From assembly GCF_007752935.1 (NCBI RefSeq), contig NZ_CP036319.1:2294001-2358000 (forward strand): a stretch of 64,000 bases of DNA. The letters run 5' to 3'. The notes beneath the pieces are model-generated. The model was not told where the DNA came from. It saw only the letters and a list, made by a program, of their open reading frames with translations, and ran no database searches. This DNA comes from Crateriforma conspicua (GTDB lineage Bacteria > Planctomycetota > Planctomycetia > Pirellulales > Pirellulaceae). The first letter of the stretch is position 1; each line of letters begins with the position of its first letter. This document shows positions 54,163 through 63,753 of the stretch, in pieces. Both the position numbers and the translations under genes were made by a program.

Positions 54163-55677
54163 ATGAAGATCCACCACTGGATTGCCGTTGCCATGATTGG
54201 CGTCGGCGGCCTGTTGGCGTTTACCGCCTATTGGCAAGAACAAAGTCCACCATCACAGACGCCATCCGCATCGGTATCGGGTGATGCGTCGGACGAAACC
54301 GAGGTTGTTCAAGGAAGTCTGGTTCGATTGACGGCCAAAAAGATGGCGGCCGCGGCGATTCAGATCCAGACACTTCAGCCCACCGAATTGATCGTCACGC
54401 GGACTTACCCCGCCAGGTTCGAATACGATCAATCGCTGCACGTGGCAATCAACGCGCCGACCGACGGCATCTTGGAATCGATCCAAGTCAAACCCGGTGA
54501 CGACGTAAAGTCGGGGCAGGTCATTGCGATCTTTCGCAGCCCCGCGATCGGTCAAGCACGCAATGAATGGCTGCGTCGTTTGGACGAAGCCGAATTGGCA
54601 TCCAATGAAAGCGATTGGAAACAAACCATCCGATCGGGAACGTTGCAGTTGATCGAACGAATCGAGCAGCGCCAGGCAATCGAACAGATCAAAGCGGAGA
54701 TGCAGGATGTCACGTTGGGGCAATACCGTGGCGACTTGCTGATGCAGTACAGCCAATGGTTGCTGGCCGACCGGCTGGCACGGTCGGCGGGCAATATCGG
54801 CCAATCCGGGGCGGTCAGCGGCCGGGTCGTTCAGCAACGGCAAGCATCGGTGGACCAAGCCGCCGCATCGCTGAGCGCCGCGATCGAATCCGCACGCTTT
54901 GAGGTTGAACAAACGGCTCGCGATGCAACGGTTCGTTACCAGGCCGCGCAGCGATCGGTCGATCTGGCGGCCCAGCAAGTGGCGAATTTGACCGGACAGA
55001 TGCCACAGCGGTCGTCCGACTTGAACCAGCCAGGAAAAGCGAGCGGCGTTGCCGAAGCCGGTGTTGATGAAACGGGCGATGCCGATGGCAGTGATCTTTC
55101 CCGGTTGGTGCTTCGCAGCACCATCGACGGCGTCGTCCAGGAGCGGCGGTTTGCACCGACCGAACGCGTCACAGCGGGTCAGCCCATGTTTGTCATTGCC
55201 GACACATCGCGATTGTGGGTGCGTGCAGACATTCGTGACGACGATGTCGCATCGGTCCATGTATCACCCGGTGATTCGGTGCGGCTGGTTCCGACCAGTA
55301 TGCCGGAAAGAGCGCTCGACGCGACCGTTCATTTCATGGGGCGTCGGTTGGACCCGCAAACCGGCACGATTCCCTTGGTGTTGACCGTTCCCAACGACAA
55401 CGAATGGTTTTGGCCCGGACAATTTGCCCGTGTTTCGGTACCGATCCAACGCATCGAATCGGCATTGGTGGTACCGGAATCGGCCGTGATCGACGTCGAT
55501 GGTTCGACCAGCGTGTTTGTCCGTGATGGGGAATCCTTTCGCGCCGTCGGCGTACAGTTGGGACGCACCGGCCGACAGGGCGTGCAGATCACCGAAGGGT
55601 TGCATGCGGGAGACCCCGTGGTGACCGAAGGTGCGTTCGTGTTGAAAAGCGAACTGTTGTTGGAAGGAGAGGAGTGA
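54163..55677 (+). CDS. RND efflux periplasmic adaptor (HlyD/CusB family)
   Basis: The protein has 504 residues from ATG 54163, which opens a single membrane anchor (HHWIAVAMIGVGGLLAFTAYW); the longer frame from 54016 adds no signal. The adaptor layout is: barrel-sandwich half-motif TYPARFEYDQSLHVAINAPTDGILESIQVKPGDDVKSGQVI (in pieces), a long coiled-coil hairpin (about 130-290), the second lipoyl half VLRSTIDGVVQERRFAPTERVTAGQPMFVIAD (split) and the beta-barrel (LWVRADIRDDDVASVHVSPGDSVRL, split). It links the inner-membrane pump to an outer-membrane channel. The stop is three bases from the pump gene, so the two are co-translated. No TolC-type gene is present. Confidence 0.92.
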   Translation: MKIHHWIAVAMIGVGGLLAFTAYWQEQSPPSQTPSASVSGDASDETEVVQGSLVRLTAKKMAAAAIQIQTLQPTELIVTRTYPARFEYDQSLHVAINAPTDGILESIQVKPGDDVKSGQVIAIFRSPAIGQARNEWLRRLDEAELASNESDWKQTIRSGTLQLIERIEQRQAIEQIKAEMQDVTLGQYRGDLLMQYSQWLLADRLARSAGNIGQSGAVSGRVVQQRQASVDQAAASLSAAIESARFEVEQTARDATVRYQAAQRSVDLAAQQVANLTGQMPQRSSDLNQPGKASGVAEAGVDETGDADGSDLSRLVLRSTIDGVVQERRFAPTERVTAGQPMFVIADTSRLWVRADIRDDDVASVHVSPGDSVRLVPTSMPERALDATVHFMGRRLDPQTGTIPLVLTVPNDNEWFWPGQFARVSVPIQRIESALVVPESAVIDVDGSTSVFVRDGESFRAVGVQLGRTGRQGVQITEGLHAGDPVVTEGAFVLKSELLLEGEE

Positions 55678-55680
55678 TCG

Positions 55681-58600
55681 ATGCTGAAGCGATTGATCGA
55701 ACTCTCGTTGCACCACCGCATGTTGGTGTTTGTCATCACTTTCCTGGTCGCCTTGGCCGGATTGCGCAGTGCATTGCACTTGCCCATCGACGCGGTGCCC
55801 GATTTGACCAACACTCAGGTCACGGTGATGACCGAGGCGGGGTCTTTGCCGCCGGTGGAAGTCGAACGTCAAGTGACGTATCCGATCGAATGGGCGATGG
55901 GTGGATTGCCCAACGTCGAAGAAGTCCGCAGTGTTTCAAAGTTCGGGCTGTCGGTCATCACGATCGTCTTCAACGAAGGCACCGATGTCTACTTTGCAAC
56001 GTCGCAGGTGGACCAGCGGTTGTCGTCGGCAGCCGCCGAAATCCCTGAAAACTATGGGCCGCCTGAATTGGGGCCGATGACGACCGCTCTGGGCGAAATC
56101 CTGCAGTTCGAAGTGCGTGACGATTCGAAGTCGCCGATGGAACTGAGAACGCTGTTGGAATGGCAGATCGCACCGCGGTTGCGTGAGGTCGCCGGAGTGA
56201 CCGAGATCAACAGCATGGGCGGCTTTTACAAAAGCTTCGAAGTCCGTCCGGATCCCGATCGGTTGACATCCCTGGGCATCGGATTGGATGAACTGTACCG
56301 GAGGATCGAAGATGCCAACGTGAACGCAGGTGGTGGTTACATCGTGCACCACGGAGAACAACGCTTTTTGCGTGGCGAGGGATTGTTGGTCGACGAATCG
56401 GATTTGGGCAACATCGTTCTGCGTCGCAACGACGAAGGCCTTCCATTGTTGCTGTCCGATGTCGCACGCATCTGCATCGCACCGTTGCCACGTCAGGGGG
56501 CGGTCAGTCGTGACGGTCGTGGCGAGGCGGTGACCGGCATGGTGATGATGCGGATCGGTGAAAATTCACGTGAGGTGGTTGCACGCGTGAAAGACCGTAT
56601 CGAAGAATTGCGGGAATCGTTGCCGTCGGGTGTTCAGCTGGAGATCATCTATGACCGTGAAGATCTGATCGGGCGGACATTGAAAACGGTCTTGAAGAAC
56701 CTGGTCGAAGGCGGCGCTTTGGTGGCGATTGTCTTGTTGGCGATGCTGGGCAGCATCCGGGCCGGTCTGATTGTGGCCTTGGCGATTCCGCTGTCGATGC
56801 TGTTCGCGTCCAATTTGATGTTGGCCCTGGGGATCTCGGCCAGTCTGATGAGTCTGGGGGCGATCGATTTCGGGCTGATTGTCGATTCGTCGGTGATCAT
56901 GGTGGAAAACTGTGTCCGGCGTCTGTCCGAGACGGCGGCGACGGGCATGAATCGACTGGCCGTGATACGCGATGCGGCGATCGAGGTCCGGGGACCGACG
57001 ATGTTTGGCGAACTGATCATTGCGGTGGTCTACATCCCCGTGCTGTTGCTGGAAGGCACCGAAGGAAAGCTGTTTCGGCCCATGGCATTGACCGTGCTGT
57101 TTGCGCTGGGCGGTTCGCTGATTCTGTCCATGACGTTGATGCCGGCCTTGGCGTCGGTCGCGTTGCCCAAGTCGCCCAAAGAAAAAGAGGTTTGGTTTCT
57201 GCGATGGATCAAACGGTTCTATTTGCCTTTGGTGGGGCTGTGTTTGCGATGGCCCGTTTTGACCATCGGAACCGCGTTGATGGTGTTTTTGATCAGCATT
57301 CCGATTGCTCTCGGCTTGGGGGCGGAATTCATGCCTCGTTTGAACGAGGGCGATTTGTTGGTGGAAGCCGTACGGCTGCCCAGTGCGTCGTTGGAAGGTT
57401 CACGAGAAATGGCACAGGCCGTTGAATCGGAGTTGACGCAATTCCCCGAGGTCAAAACCGTGTTCACCAAAACGGGGCGACCCGAAGTCGCCAATGATGT
57501 GATGGGCGTCCACCAGTCGGACGTGTGGGTCATGCTGAATCCACCCGACCAATGGCCGGCGGCAAAGACCCGTGATGAATTGATCGCAGAAATGGAAGCG
57601 GTCCTGACCGACCGAGTTCCCGGCGTGGCGTTCGGTTTCACCCAGCCGATCGAAATGCGGGTGGACGAGTTGGTGGCCGGGGTGAAAGCCGATGTGGCCG
57701 TGTTGGTGTTCGGCGACGACTTGGACGTCTTGGCCGACAAAGCCAAGTCGATCGAACGTGTGCTGAAGCAAATACCTGGTGCGGCGGATGTGAAAGCGGA
57801 CATCCAATCCACGTTGGAAACCTTGAACATTCGACCTCGCCGCGATCGGCTGGCACGCTACGGCATCGATGCCGCGGCGGTAATGGACGTGGTGGCGGCG
57901 ATGGGAGGACGACCGGTGGGCGAGATCCTGCAGGGCCGTGCGCGTTTCCCGATTCGTGTAAGGTTGCACGAAAGTTGGCGCAACAGTGTCGCGCAGATGA
58001 AACAGTTGCCCGTTGGTATCGCCGGTGGACAAGTCGTGCCGCTGGGTGAATTGGCCGACATTACGCTGGAACAAACACCGCCTACGGTCGAACATGAAGA
58101 CGGCCGTCGTCGGACATTCGTGTCGGCCAACGTCCGCGGTCGAGATGTGGCAAGCTTTGTGTCCGATGCCAAGCAGCAGATTCACGATCAAGTGCTTTTG
58201 CCGGCAGGATATGAGCTGCGTTGGGGGGGCGATTTTGAAAACTTGCAATCGGCCAGCAAGCGATTGCTGTTGATCACGCCGCTGGTTCTGGTGCTGATCT
58301 TTTTGTTGTTGCACACCAGTTTCAACTCGATGCGTTTGGCAATGTTGATCTTTCTGTGCGTGCCCATGGCGGCCAGCGGCGGTGTGTTTGCATTGATGTT
58401 GCGGGGAATGCCGTTCAGCATTGCGGCTGGGGTCGGTTTCATTGCGTTGTTCGGCGTCGCGGTGCTGAACGGCCTGGTTTGGGTCAGCGACGCCGAAAAT
58501 CACCGTCGATCAGGGGAATTGCCGAAGGACGCCGCGATGTCGGCCGCCGACGATCGACTGCGTCCCGTGTTGATGACCGCGTTGGTGGCAAGCCTGGGAT

Positions 58601-58803
58601 TCCTGCCGATGGCGATGTCCACCAGTGACGGTGCGGAGATCCAGCGACCTTTGGCGACCGTGGTGATCGGTGGACTGGTGACCAGTTCGCTGTTGACGTG
58701 CCTGGTGATCCCCACGGTCTATTCCGTGATGGCGATTCGCGGGAATCGGTCCGACAACCCGTTTGAGACCGCTGGCGAGATCCCGGTGGAGACTTCCCTG
58801 TAA
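55681..58803 (+). CDS. Heavy-metal RND efflux pump, CusA/CzcA family
   Basis: The protein has 1040 residues with twelve membrane segments in the usual 1+5+1+5 order and two large periplasmic loops. It starts MLKRLIELSLHHRMLVFVITF and has PIDAVPDLTNTQVTV and GLSVITIVFNEGTDVYFA. The fourth membrane segment carries DFGLIVDSSVIMVEN near 397-411, the D-x5-D-x6-E proton-relay set that separates metal exporters from multidrug pumps. FIALFGVAVLNGLVWVS is the matching segment of the second half. It exports monovalent (Cu/Ag) or divalent (Co/Zn/Cd/Ni) ions with the adaptor encoded upstream; which ion cannot be decided. Confidence 0.95.
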   Translation: MLKRLIELSLHHRMLVFVITFLVALAGLRSALHLPIDAVPDLTNTQVTVMTEAGSLPPVEVERQVTYPIEWAMGGLPNVEEVRSVSKFGLSVITIVFNEGTDVYFATSQVDQRLSSAAAEIPENYGPPELGPMTTALGEILQFEVRDDSKSPMELRTLLEWQIAPRLREVAGVTEINSMGGFYKSFEVRPDPDRLTSLGIGLDELYRRIEDANVNAGGGYIVHHGEQRFLRGEGLLVDESDLGNIVLRRNDEGLPLLLSDVARICIAPLPRQGAVSRDGRGEAVTGMVMMRIGENSREVVARVKDRIEELRESLPSGVQLEIIYDREDLIGRTLKTVLKNLVEGGALVAIVLLAMLGSIRAGLIVALAIPLSMLFASNLMLALGISASLMSLGAIDFGLIVDSSVIMVENCVRRLSETAATGMNRLAVIRDAAIEVRGPTMFGELIIAVVYIPVLLLEGTEGKLFRPMALTVLFALGGSLILSMTLMPALASVALPKSPKEKEVWFLRWIKRFYLPLVGLCLRWPVLTIGTALMVFLISIPIALGLGAEFMPRLNEGDLLVEAVRLPSASLEGSREMAQAVESELTQFPEVKTVFTKTGRPEVANDVMGVHQSDVWVMLNPPDQWPAAKTRDELIAEMEAVLTDRVPGVAFGFTQPIEMRVDELVAGVKADVAVLVFGDDLDVLADKAKSIERVLKQIPGAADVKADIQSTLETLNIRPRRDRLARYGIDAAAVMDVVAAMGGRPVGEILQGRARFPIRVRLHESWRNSVAQMKQLPVGIAGGQVVPLGELADITLEQTPPTVEHEDGRRRTFVSANVRGRDVASFVSDAKQQIHDQVLLPAGYELRWGGDFENLQSASKRLLLITPLVLVLIFLLLHTSFNSMRLAMLIFLCVPMAASGGVFALMLRGMPFSIAAGVGFIALFGVAVLNGLVWVSDAENHRRSGELPKDAAMSAADDRLRPVLMTALVASLGFLPMAMSTSDGAEIQRPLATVVIGGLVTSSLLTCLVIPTVYSVMAIRGNRSDNPFETAGEIPVETSL

Positions 58804-58915
58804 TCGCATCTCGGTTTGACGCGCAACGGTGCGTCCGGTGACCGGTATGCTACGCAAATACATCGGCCGAACGTTGCCGGTGTTTTCCAGCCACCGTCAT
58901 TGGCAGCGCCGTCGA

Positions 58916-60130
58916 ATGAAGTCTTTCGAAATTGTGAATTCTTATCGGTCATCACTGGCAAAGGTTTGCCTATGTTTGGCCGCGTTGTGTTCATCGGCTT
59001 CCGCGTTCGCAAAATCGGGTGATCCGCTGGCCATCCGACTTTGGCCCGACGATGTTGTTTCGGTGGAATCGTTTTGGGGGCTGGAGGTCTACATCGATCT
59101 CGGCAGAGCGAGCGTCAGCGACGGAGCCAGGGCGAATGATCTGGACGCCACATCGGGGCGTGTCACCGTCGGTACCGATCAGGCCATCAACCATGTTTTG
59201 GATCGTCTGCCCAATCAAACGCTGGCCACGTGGACACCGGCCGAGCAAACACGTGTGGCAAGTCCTCATGCGATTCGCGTCCGCTGCCCCGGCGGTCGAT
59301 CGGAGGATCAGGCCGCATCGAGCGTGTTTTTGATCGACGCCGATGGTGTGACAATCGTGGTGGTCGCCGGCGATCAGCTGCGATCGGTGCAGGGACAATT
59401 CGTTGGGGATGTCCGGCCCGACGTGATGGTGATCGCGACGGACGATGCGGCTAAAGTCCAAGCGTGGGCACGAAAAGAATCCAACGCAGCGATCCTGCCG
59501 CGTCGAATCGTCCTGTCCAGTGCTTCGGGATCCAGCGATGTCGATGGATCAAACGCACACCGGATCGATCACAACACGATGGCTGTATCGGCAAGCGGTT
59601 TGAAAGACCAACCGATGCAGTGGTTTTGGATGACCGACCAGCCGTGGCAGATGAAGGCATCGCTGGTGAAACCCTTCGATGCCATGGAAGCGGCTTGCCA
59701 AAAGTCACAGCAGGTCTTTGCAAAGCTTTCGGACAAGCAGTTGAACTTTCGGCCCTCCAACGGCACTCATACGCCGCGTTGGAACGCCGAACACATGATG
59801 GGGCGACAGCTGCTGTTCTTTTCACAGATCTATCACGCGATCGATGACCAGATTCCCGTCATGGATCAAAATCCCAAGCAGATGCCGCCGGACTACACGC
59901 CGGCACATCCCGAATGGGACGGCGTTGAAGAGGCCAGGCAGATGCAGCGGGTGAGCGATTTCTGTCGGCGTTTTGCCTATTTGTTGCAAGGGATTGAACC
60001 GGAGGACAAGGCCCCTGGGTCACGATGGCCGACGTTGCGGGCATTGATGAAACAGATGCAGCGACACTATGGCGAGCACACGACCAATACAATTGCGAAG
60101 TTCGAACTGGTGGATTTTCCCGATGAGTAA
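58916..60130 (+). CDS. Secreted protein with C-terminal DinB-like domain
   Basis: The protein has 404 residues; ATG 58916 gives a signal peptide (SSLAKVCLCLAALCSSASAFA), which the frame start at 58829 would bury. Residues ~35-225 (LWPDDVVSVESFWGLEVYIDLG, VFLIDADGVTIVVVAGDQLRSV) have no family I can name with confidence; a degraded hydrolase fold is possible. Residues ~255-400 are DinB-like: PFDAMEAACQKSQQVFAKLSDKQLNFRPSNGTHTPRWNAEHMMGRQ (in pieces) with His, and MQRHYGEHTTNTIAKF with two His, so three metal-binding His are plausible. Secreted DinB proteins are unusual. It overlaps the next gene by eight bases. Confidence 0.68.
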   Translation: MKSFEIVNSYRSSLAKVCLCLAALCSSASAFAKSGDPLAIRLWPDDVVSVESFWGLEVYIDLGRASVSDGARANDLDATSGRVTVGTDQAINHVLDRLPNQTLATWTPAEQTRVASPHAIRVRCPGGRSEDQAASSVFLIDADGVTIVVVAGDQLRSVQGQFVGDVRPDVMVIATDDAAKVQAWARKESNAAILPRRIVLSSASGSSDVDGSNAHRIDHNTMAVSASGLKDQPMQWFWMTDQPWQMKASLVKPFDAMEAACQKSQQVFAKLSDKQLNFRPSNGTHTPRWNAEHMMGRQLLFFSQIYHAIDDQIPVMDQNPKQMPPDYTPAHPEWDGVEEARQMQRVSDFCRRFAYLLQGIEPEDKAPGSRWPTLRALMKQMQRHYGEHTTNTIAKFELVDFPDE

Positions 60131-61583
60131 TCTGTTTCGTAATACGATCGTCATTGGTATTTCCATGACCGTGTGGTTGTCGGTCGTGTCGGATCGCGCC
60201 CGCGGCGCAGATCCGCTGCGGGAACAGGCGTTGCGGACAGCGAAACTGGCCACCACGTTTCTGACGGAAAACATCGCAGATCATGGCGGATATCTTTGGC
60301 GTTATTCGTCGGATTTGAAAGTTCGTGAGGGCGAAGGCGTTGTGGATACAGCCACCGTCTGGGTGCAGCCGCCAGGGACGCCCGCGGTGGGCGAAGCGTT
60401 TGTGCGTCTGTATCAGGCGACATCGGATCCACAGTTTCTGGACGCCGCGATGGCCGCCGCCGGTGCGCTGCGGCATGGACAGATGCGTAGCGGTGGCTGG
60501 CAGGCACACATCGAATTTGATCCGGACCGGCGCGCCAAATGGGCTTATCGGACCGAACCGCCGGGGAAGAAACGCAAGGACCAATCCAGCTTGGATGATG
60601 ACAAGACACAGTCATCGATTCGGTTTCTGGTTCAGCTGGATCGTGCAACCGGTTTTCGCGATGCCGGCATCCACGCCATGACCACCGATGCATTGAAAGG
60701 GCTGATGAGTCAGGGCCAGTTTGAAAACGGCGGTTTTCCTCAAGTTTGGATGGACCAACCGCCCGTCGATGCCAAGCGTCCGCCGATCCAAGCGTCCTTT
60801 CCCGAACAATGGCCACGCGAATATCCCGGCCACGGCGAATACTGGCATCGATACACCCTGAACGACAACTTGGCGTCGACGTTGATGACGACGCTGATTT
60901 TGGCGAGCGAGACCTACGATGACCCGGCCTATCGTGATGCCGCCATCCGCTTGGCCGATTCGTTGTTGTTGGCGCAGTTGCCTTCGCCTCAACGGGCGTG
61001 GGCCCAGCAATACAACCAGCAGATGCAGCCGATCTGGGCAAGGAAGTTTGAACCGCCCGCGGTCAGTGGCTCGGAATCGCAAGCCGTCATCGACACTTTG
61101 ATGGATGTGTATCAATGGACCGGGGACGAAAAGTATTTGAAGCCGATTCGTCCGGCGATCGATTATCTGCAACGCAGCCGTTTGTCCGACGGAAGGTTGG
61201 CACGGTTCTATGAACTGCGAACCAACCGGCCGCTGTACTTCGATCGCCAGTACAACCTGACGTATGACGATTCCGACATGCCGACGCACTATGCATTTAA
61301 AATCGGGGATCGAACGGAAAGATTGCGACGGCGTTATGAACAAGTCATCGGTCGGGGCATGGTCGCAGACGATGCACGAGAGGCTTGGCTGGATCGGTTG
61401 ATCGGCCGTCGCGAAGCCAATGCGTCAAGAATCCGAAAGATCGTTGGCGCGATCGATTCACGTGGTGCCTGGGTGGCCGACGAACCGATGCGGTACCACC
61501 GTCATCCAGGGCCGTCGATCAGCATGGCGACGACCGTGGACCACTTGAACCGTATTGCTGACTTTTTGAATACGTCGAATTGA
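60123..61583 (+). CDS. Secreted PL10-like pectate lyase family protein
   Basis: The protein has 486 residues; ATG 60123 lies inside the last codons of the preceding gene and opens a signal peptide (NTIVIGISMTVWLSVVSDRARG). An alpha-helical barrel with repeated GGYLWRYSSDLKVREGEG, QFENGGFPQVWMDQPP, YTLNDNLASTLMTTLILASE and QRAWAQQYNQQMQPIWARKFEPPAVSGSESQAVIDTLMDVYQWTGDEKYL (in pieces) resembles family 10 polysaccharide lyases (PF09492), though with more than the usual ~330 residues. If correct it cleaves pectate by beta-elimination outside the cytoplasm. Alternatives are other (alpha/alpha) barrel enzymes. It is convergent with the nucleoside hydrolase-like gene. Confidence 0.72.
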   Translation: MSNLFRNTIVIGISMTVWLSVVSDRARGADPLREQALRTAKLATTFLTENIADHGGYLWRYSSDLKVREGEGVVDTATVWVQPPGTPAVGEAFVRLYQATSDPQFLDAAMAAAGALRHGQMRSGGWQAHIEFDPDRRAKWAYRTEPPGKKRKDQSSLDDDKTQSSIRFLVQLDRATGFRDAGIHAMTTDALKGLMSQGQFENGGFPQVWMDQPPVDAKRPPIQASFPEQWPREYPGHGEYWHRYTLNDNLASTLMTTLILASETYDDPAYRDAAIRLADSLLLAQLPSPQRAWAQQYNQQMQPIWARKFEPPAVSGSESQAVIDTLMDVYQWTGDEKYLKPIRPAIDYLQRSRLSDGRLARFYELRTNRPLYFDRQYNLTYDDSDMPTHYAFKIGDRTERLRRRYEQVIGRGMVADDAREAWLDRLIGRREANASRIRKIVGAIDSRGAWVADEPMRYHRHPGPSISMATTVDHLNRIADFLNTSN

Positions 61584-61605
61584 CCTTGAGGCGGTCGACG
61601 ATGCG

Positions 61606-63519
61606 TCAGTCTTTCTGAACCACGGGGTACAGTCGCAACTTGCGGTACTTCACCGACGTGTGATCGCCTTGCAACAGAATCGGTCCCGGTGCGGTGTCGT
61701 CCGATTCAATGCCGCCGCCGGTGCATCCCGCCAACGGTTCATTGTCGATCACGGTGACACCGTTTAGCTGAACCGTGATGTGTCGGTCCACCAAAGTCAG
61801 CACGTACTGGTTCCACTGTCCGCCGAGCTTGCCGGCGTTGGTGGACGGGGCAATGCGACCAAAGATTGCACCGGGGCCACTGATCCCTTGCATCTTGCTG
61901 TCACGGTCCACGACTTGGGCTTCGTAGGTCCCACGCAGATACACACCGCTGTTGCCGCCGGCGGGGACGTTGTATTCCAGTTCCAAGCGAAAGTCATTGA
62001 ATTTCTGGTCGGTGACCAAATTTCCAAAGACGCCGTATGCACTGAAGTCCTGCTTGGGTGTTTCATTGATCAAGACGCCATCGACCGCTCGCCAGCCGTT
62101 TTGCTTTCCCGCCGGGATCAGTGACCAGCCGGACAAATCGTTTTCGCTGAGCAGGTCGATGGGTTCACCAAATTCGACTTTGGCCAAGTCTGGTTTGGAC
62201 GGCATCAATGGAATCCGCTTTCCACTCAGCCGAACCGTTTCGGTGGGGGATGAATCGTCGCCGGCCACTCGTTGTGTAAACGTCAGCGTCATCGAATCAT
62301 CGTCGTTCAGCTTTGCAATCAAGTCGCCGACCAATTCATAGGCGACGTCCGCGCCCCCCGGTTTCCATTTTCGTTTACGAACGAATGCCAGGGACCCGTC
62401 GTCGGTCCAGCGTGTTTTTTGAATCGGGCCAGCGCTACCGACGCTCCACAGCAGCGATCCGGTGGGGGTTTGCAGGTCGTTGGTTCGAATGTCCAGCCAT
62501 ACCGGATAGCCGTCGGACAGATGGAATGACCAGGTTCCGTCATAGCCCAACCGTTGGACCGTATTCCAAAAGTCATCCCGCATCGCGTCCACGTCGATAC
62601 GGTCGTAAACCCAAATCGGTCGACCGCCATTTTCCGGCGGCCCGGGAACCTGTTTTTCGTTCGCCATCTCGGGGTGCAACATCGCTTCGACCAAAGCCAA
62701 GTCCCACATCACCCATTTTTGACTGTCGGGGAAACGACGAGTCCAGGCCTCGGTCAGGTAAGCTCCGACCGGTCCCATCTGACTTTGGCGTCGGAAGGAA
62801 TCTTTTTGATCGAACTTGTACGCTTGTGATAACGTTGCGGTCATCACGTGCATTTCGACCTCGGGGTGAGACAACAGAAAATCGGCTGCGTTCAGATCGC
62901 GACGGACATTGAACTCGGATTTGTTCCAAGCCCCAGTCGATTCGTCGTAGCGAAATCCCATGCAGTAGCATTTGATTTTCGGGGCGATCTCCGGTGCCAT
63001 CCGGATGGCGGATGCCAGGTTGGTTGTTGCACCGGTGCACACGACGATCAGCGATTGGTCATCGGGAATGGACCGGGCTTGTTCGATGATGAATTGACAG
63101 GCGGGGCTGTCTTTGGGGTCGGTGCCGCCCCAAGGTTTGCCCATCGGTTCTTCGGATCCCATCGGTGTCGGCAAATCGTCGCGCCGCATTCGACGCAACA
63201 ATTCTTCGTTCATCCGCTGGCTGGCCTGGACGGAATCGGGGTCACCCAGATAGTGCAGCCATTGTGTTGAGGTCAGCCCCAAGACCTGGAATTGGTCTTG
63301 ATGCAGCATCCGAACAATGGCGTACAGGTCATCGATTTCGTTGGCGGTATCACAATCCAAAATCAGTTTTGGTTTCGCCGTGTCCGCCGCTTGAATCTGG
63401 CCGGCAACGACCAACAGTATCAGCATCCAGACCCAGCGAATCGAACTGGGGTTTTGGCGTGGTCGGTCCGGTGTGAACGGTGTCATCAACGATGGCTTGG
63501 GCATGGATAATTGTGTCAT
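61606..63519 (-). CDS. Secreted nucleoside hydrolase-like protein fused to DUF1080 domain
   Basis: The protein has 637 residues from ATG 63519, with ATG 63486 equally possible; both keep the signal segment (WVWMLILLVVAGQIQA). Residues ~50-400 are an inosine-uridine nucleoside hydrolase-like domain: LILDCDTANEIDDLYAI (DxD...DD calcium site, D55-D64), VVCTGATTNLASAIRMAPEI and a conserved distal MWDLALVEAML. Residues ~430-637 are a DUF1080 jelly roll (GWRAVDGVLINE, NDFRLELEYNVPAGGNSGVYLRGTYEAQVVDR, split, SVKYRKLRLYPV). The fusion suggests one exported enzyme that both cleaves N- or O-glycosides and binds or splits another sugar bond. Substrate unknown. Confidence 0.85.
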   Translation of the reverse strand: MTQLSMPKPSLMTPFTPDRPRQNPSSIRWVWMLILLVVAGQIQAADTAKPKLILDCDTANEIDDLYAIVRMLHQDQFQVLGLTSTQWLHYLGDPDSVQASQRMNEELLRRMRRDDLPTPMGSEEPMGKPWGGTDPKDSPACQFIIEQARSIPDDQSLIVVCTGATTNLASAIRMAPEIAPKIKCYCMGFRYDESTGAWNKSEFNVRRDLNAADFLLSHPEVEMHVMTATLSQAYKFDQKDSFRRQSQMGPVGAYLTEAWTRRFPDSQKWVMWDLALVEAMLHPEMANEKQVPGPPENGGRPIWVYDRIDVDAMRDDFWNTVQRLGYDGTWSFHLSDGYPVWLDIRTNDLQTPTGSLLWSVGSAGPIQKTRWTDDGSLAFVRKRKWKPGGADVAYELVGDLIAKLNDDDSMTLTFTQRVAGDDSSPTETVRLSGKRIPLMPSKPDLAKVEFGEPIDLLSENDLSGWSLIPAGKQNGWRAVDGVLINETPKQDFSAYGVFGNLVTDQKFNDFRLELEYNVPAGGNSGVYLRGTYEAQVVDRDSKMQGISGPGAIFGRIAPSTNAGKLGGQWNQYVLTLVDRHITVQLNGVTVIDNEPLAGCTGGGIESDDTAPGPILLQGDHTSVKYRKLRLYPVVQKD

Positions 63520-63753
63520 GGGCGGGGCGAAGCAAGAACGATGTCTTGGGAGGGGATGCGAAAAGACGAAAGCCGCTTCAAGATATTCGACGCGGCGCGT
63601 CCGCGTGGGATGAGACCGCGTTTTGCCCGACGGGGTCAACGAAAAACCGCACGCCGCCATTCCGATGTCCGGATGGTCGCGTGCGGTCCGATTCAGTTTC
63701 AGTGCGTGGCGAACACGATCGGTGGGAGCTCGATCGGTGCCGGTCGCGATGTT

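Noticed and set aside
54253-55260. 335-codon open frame antisense to the efflux adaptor
   Set aside because: The adaptor has clear lipoyl and membrane-fusion motifs; the antisense product is Arg/Gly/Cys-rich noise.
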